Part shown: piece by piece, positions 63,555 through 64,000 of the stretch
Numbering within the stretch: the stretch's first letter is position 1
Layout of the letters: every line of letters begins with the position of its first letter
DNA from: Kuschelorhynchus macadamiae
Taxonomy: Eukaryota > Arthropoda > Insecta > Coleoptera > Curculionidae
Reading direction: 5' to 3'
Length of the DNA: 64,000 nucleotides
Assembly: GCA_030620095.1 (NCBI GenBank)
Contig: JAUTXW010000599.1
Coordinates: 124,001-188,000 of the forward strand
Position numbers and translations under genes: made by a program
The notes under the pieces: generated by a model
The model's database searches: none
What the model saw: the letters and a program-made list of their open reading frames with translations, nothing else
Told to the model about the DNA's origin: nothing

Positions 63555-64000
63555 CAGGGTGTTCCAAAAATAAGATATCGCATTACACTTGACATTTTTA
63601 AATGGAAACCCCCAATTTTTTTTCTATTTTCGGATTCTCCAGGAAGTTTTTAGTAACTTTTGTATAATAGAGTTTATACCTATCTTCAACCATTTTGAAG
63701 TTTTTTTAATTTTTTTTATAAAATTCGCCTCATTTAATTTAGTACTGATAATACGGAAAAAAATAATAATCACCGATACCAGCAAGAAATTTAGCATCCG
63801 TCAATGTCATCGTAAATCATAGAACAACTTTATCTTTGATTTGAAATCGTTAAGTTGCCTAGTTCTATTATAATATTTTGCAATGATTTATTCAATTCAA
63901 GAAAGGGTCGAAATAACGAAACTGTATTATCAAAACGGAAGCATTGCAAGAGCTACCGCCCGGTTGTTTAATGCGTTACATCCAGACAAAAATATTAACC
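63555..64000 (+). mobile_element. Left end of another mariner-like transposon
   Basis: CAGGGTGTTCCAAAAATAAG at 63555, preceded by TA, is a mariner-type terminus. A transposase start codon follows at 63883. The element runs off the window. Confidence 0.7.
63883..64000 (+). CDS. Mariner-like transposase, N-terminal start (partial)
   Basis: ATG at 63883 opens MIYSIQERVEITKLYYQNGS, followed by ARLFNALHPDKNIN, the N-terminal helix-turn-helix of DUF4817-type transposases. It is open to the window end (39 codons). It could be intact beyond the edge. Confidence 0.7.
   Translation, partial: MIYSIQERVEITKLYYQNGSIARATARLFNALHPDKNIN

Overview
The window looks like gene-poor, AT-rich, repeat-dense nuclear DNA of an arthropod, most likely an insect. 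The grounds are spliceosomal introns inside transposon genes, Polinton/Maverick elements, BEL/Pao and Penelope-like retroelements, many IS630/Tc1-mariner elements with a DUF4817-type N-terminus, and long (TA)n and (CA)n tracts. I see no convincing host gene, rRNA or tRNA gene, or CRISPR array. Species was not determined.

Layout. 1-7902: right part of a chimeric, decayed Maverick (copy A) running off the left edge; it ends in a terminal repeat and sits in a Penelope remnant (7903-8934). 8935-12323: a 2.76-kb mariner-like element flanked by inverted Penelope ends, plus a truncated extra end. 12672-14388 and 23937-25258: two arms of a large inverted repeat carrying pieces of a second mariner-like transposase. 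Between the arms lies a young BEL/Pao retrotransposon (15509-21628, 5-bp duplication CCCAG), inserted into the integrase of an older BEL/Pao copy (14695-15508 and 21629 onward). 25650-28885: tandem repeats, a possible solo LTR, a fold-back element and a (TA)n tract.

28886-55373: a mariner-like element split by a complete 24.4-kb Maverick (copy B, 29776-54180) with AG...CT ends, long terminal inverted repeats and a 6-bp duplication CACGGG. Copy B carries, left to right: PolB (-), a spliced nucleotidyltransferase-like gene (+), an exonuclease-like gene (-), double-jelly-roll capsid (-), a small ORF (-), a minor capsid candidate (-), adenain-type protease (-), X-domain core-like protein (-), a Lys-rich protein (-), a PLA2-like protein (-), packaging ATPase (+), a DUF8207-like protein (+), integrase with chromodomain (+), and small Cys-rich and secreted ORFs (-). 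It was later hit by a MULE (43086-48024, 9-bp duplication) in the protease gene and by a 3.95-kb LTR-like insertion (32217-36166) in PolB. Most of its genes carry one or a few lesions. Together they form a virus-like set: replication (PolB), integration (IN), morphogenesis (capsids, protease, ATPase) and putative entry/core proteins (PLA2, X).

55590-64000: a Penelope-like element (RT and GIY-YIG), diverged tandem repeats, a 3.5-kb near-perfect palindrome (59896-63424) threaded with (TA)n tracts, and the start of another mariner-like transposase running off the right edge.

All family names come from motif recognition by eye; no database search was run.
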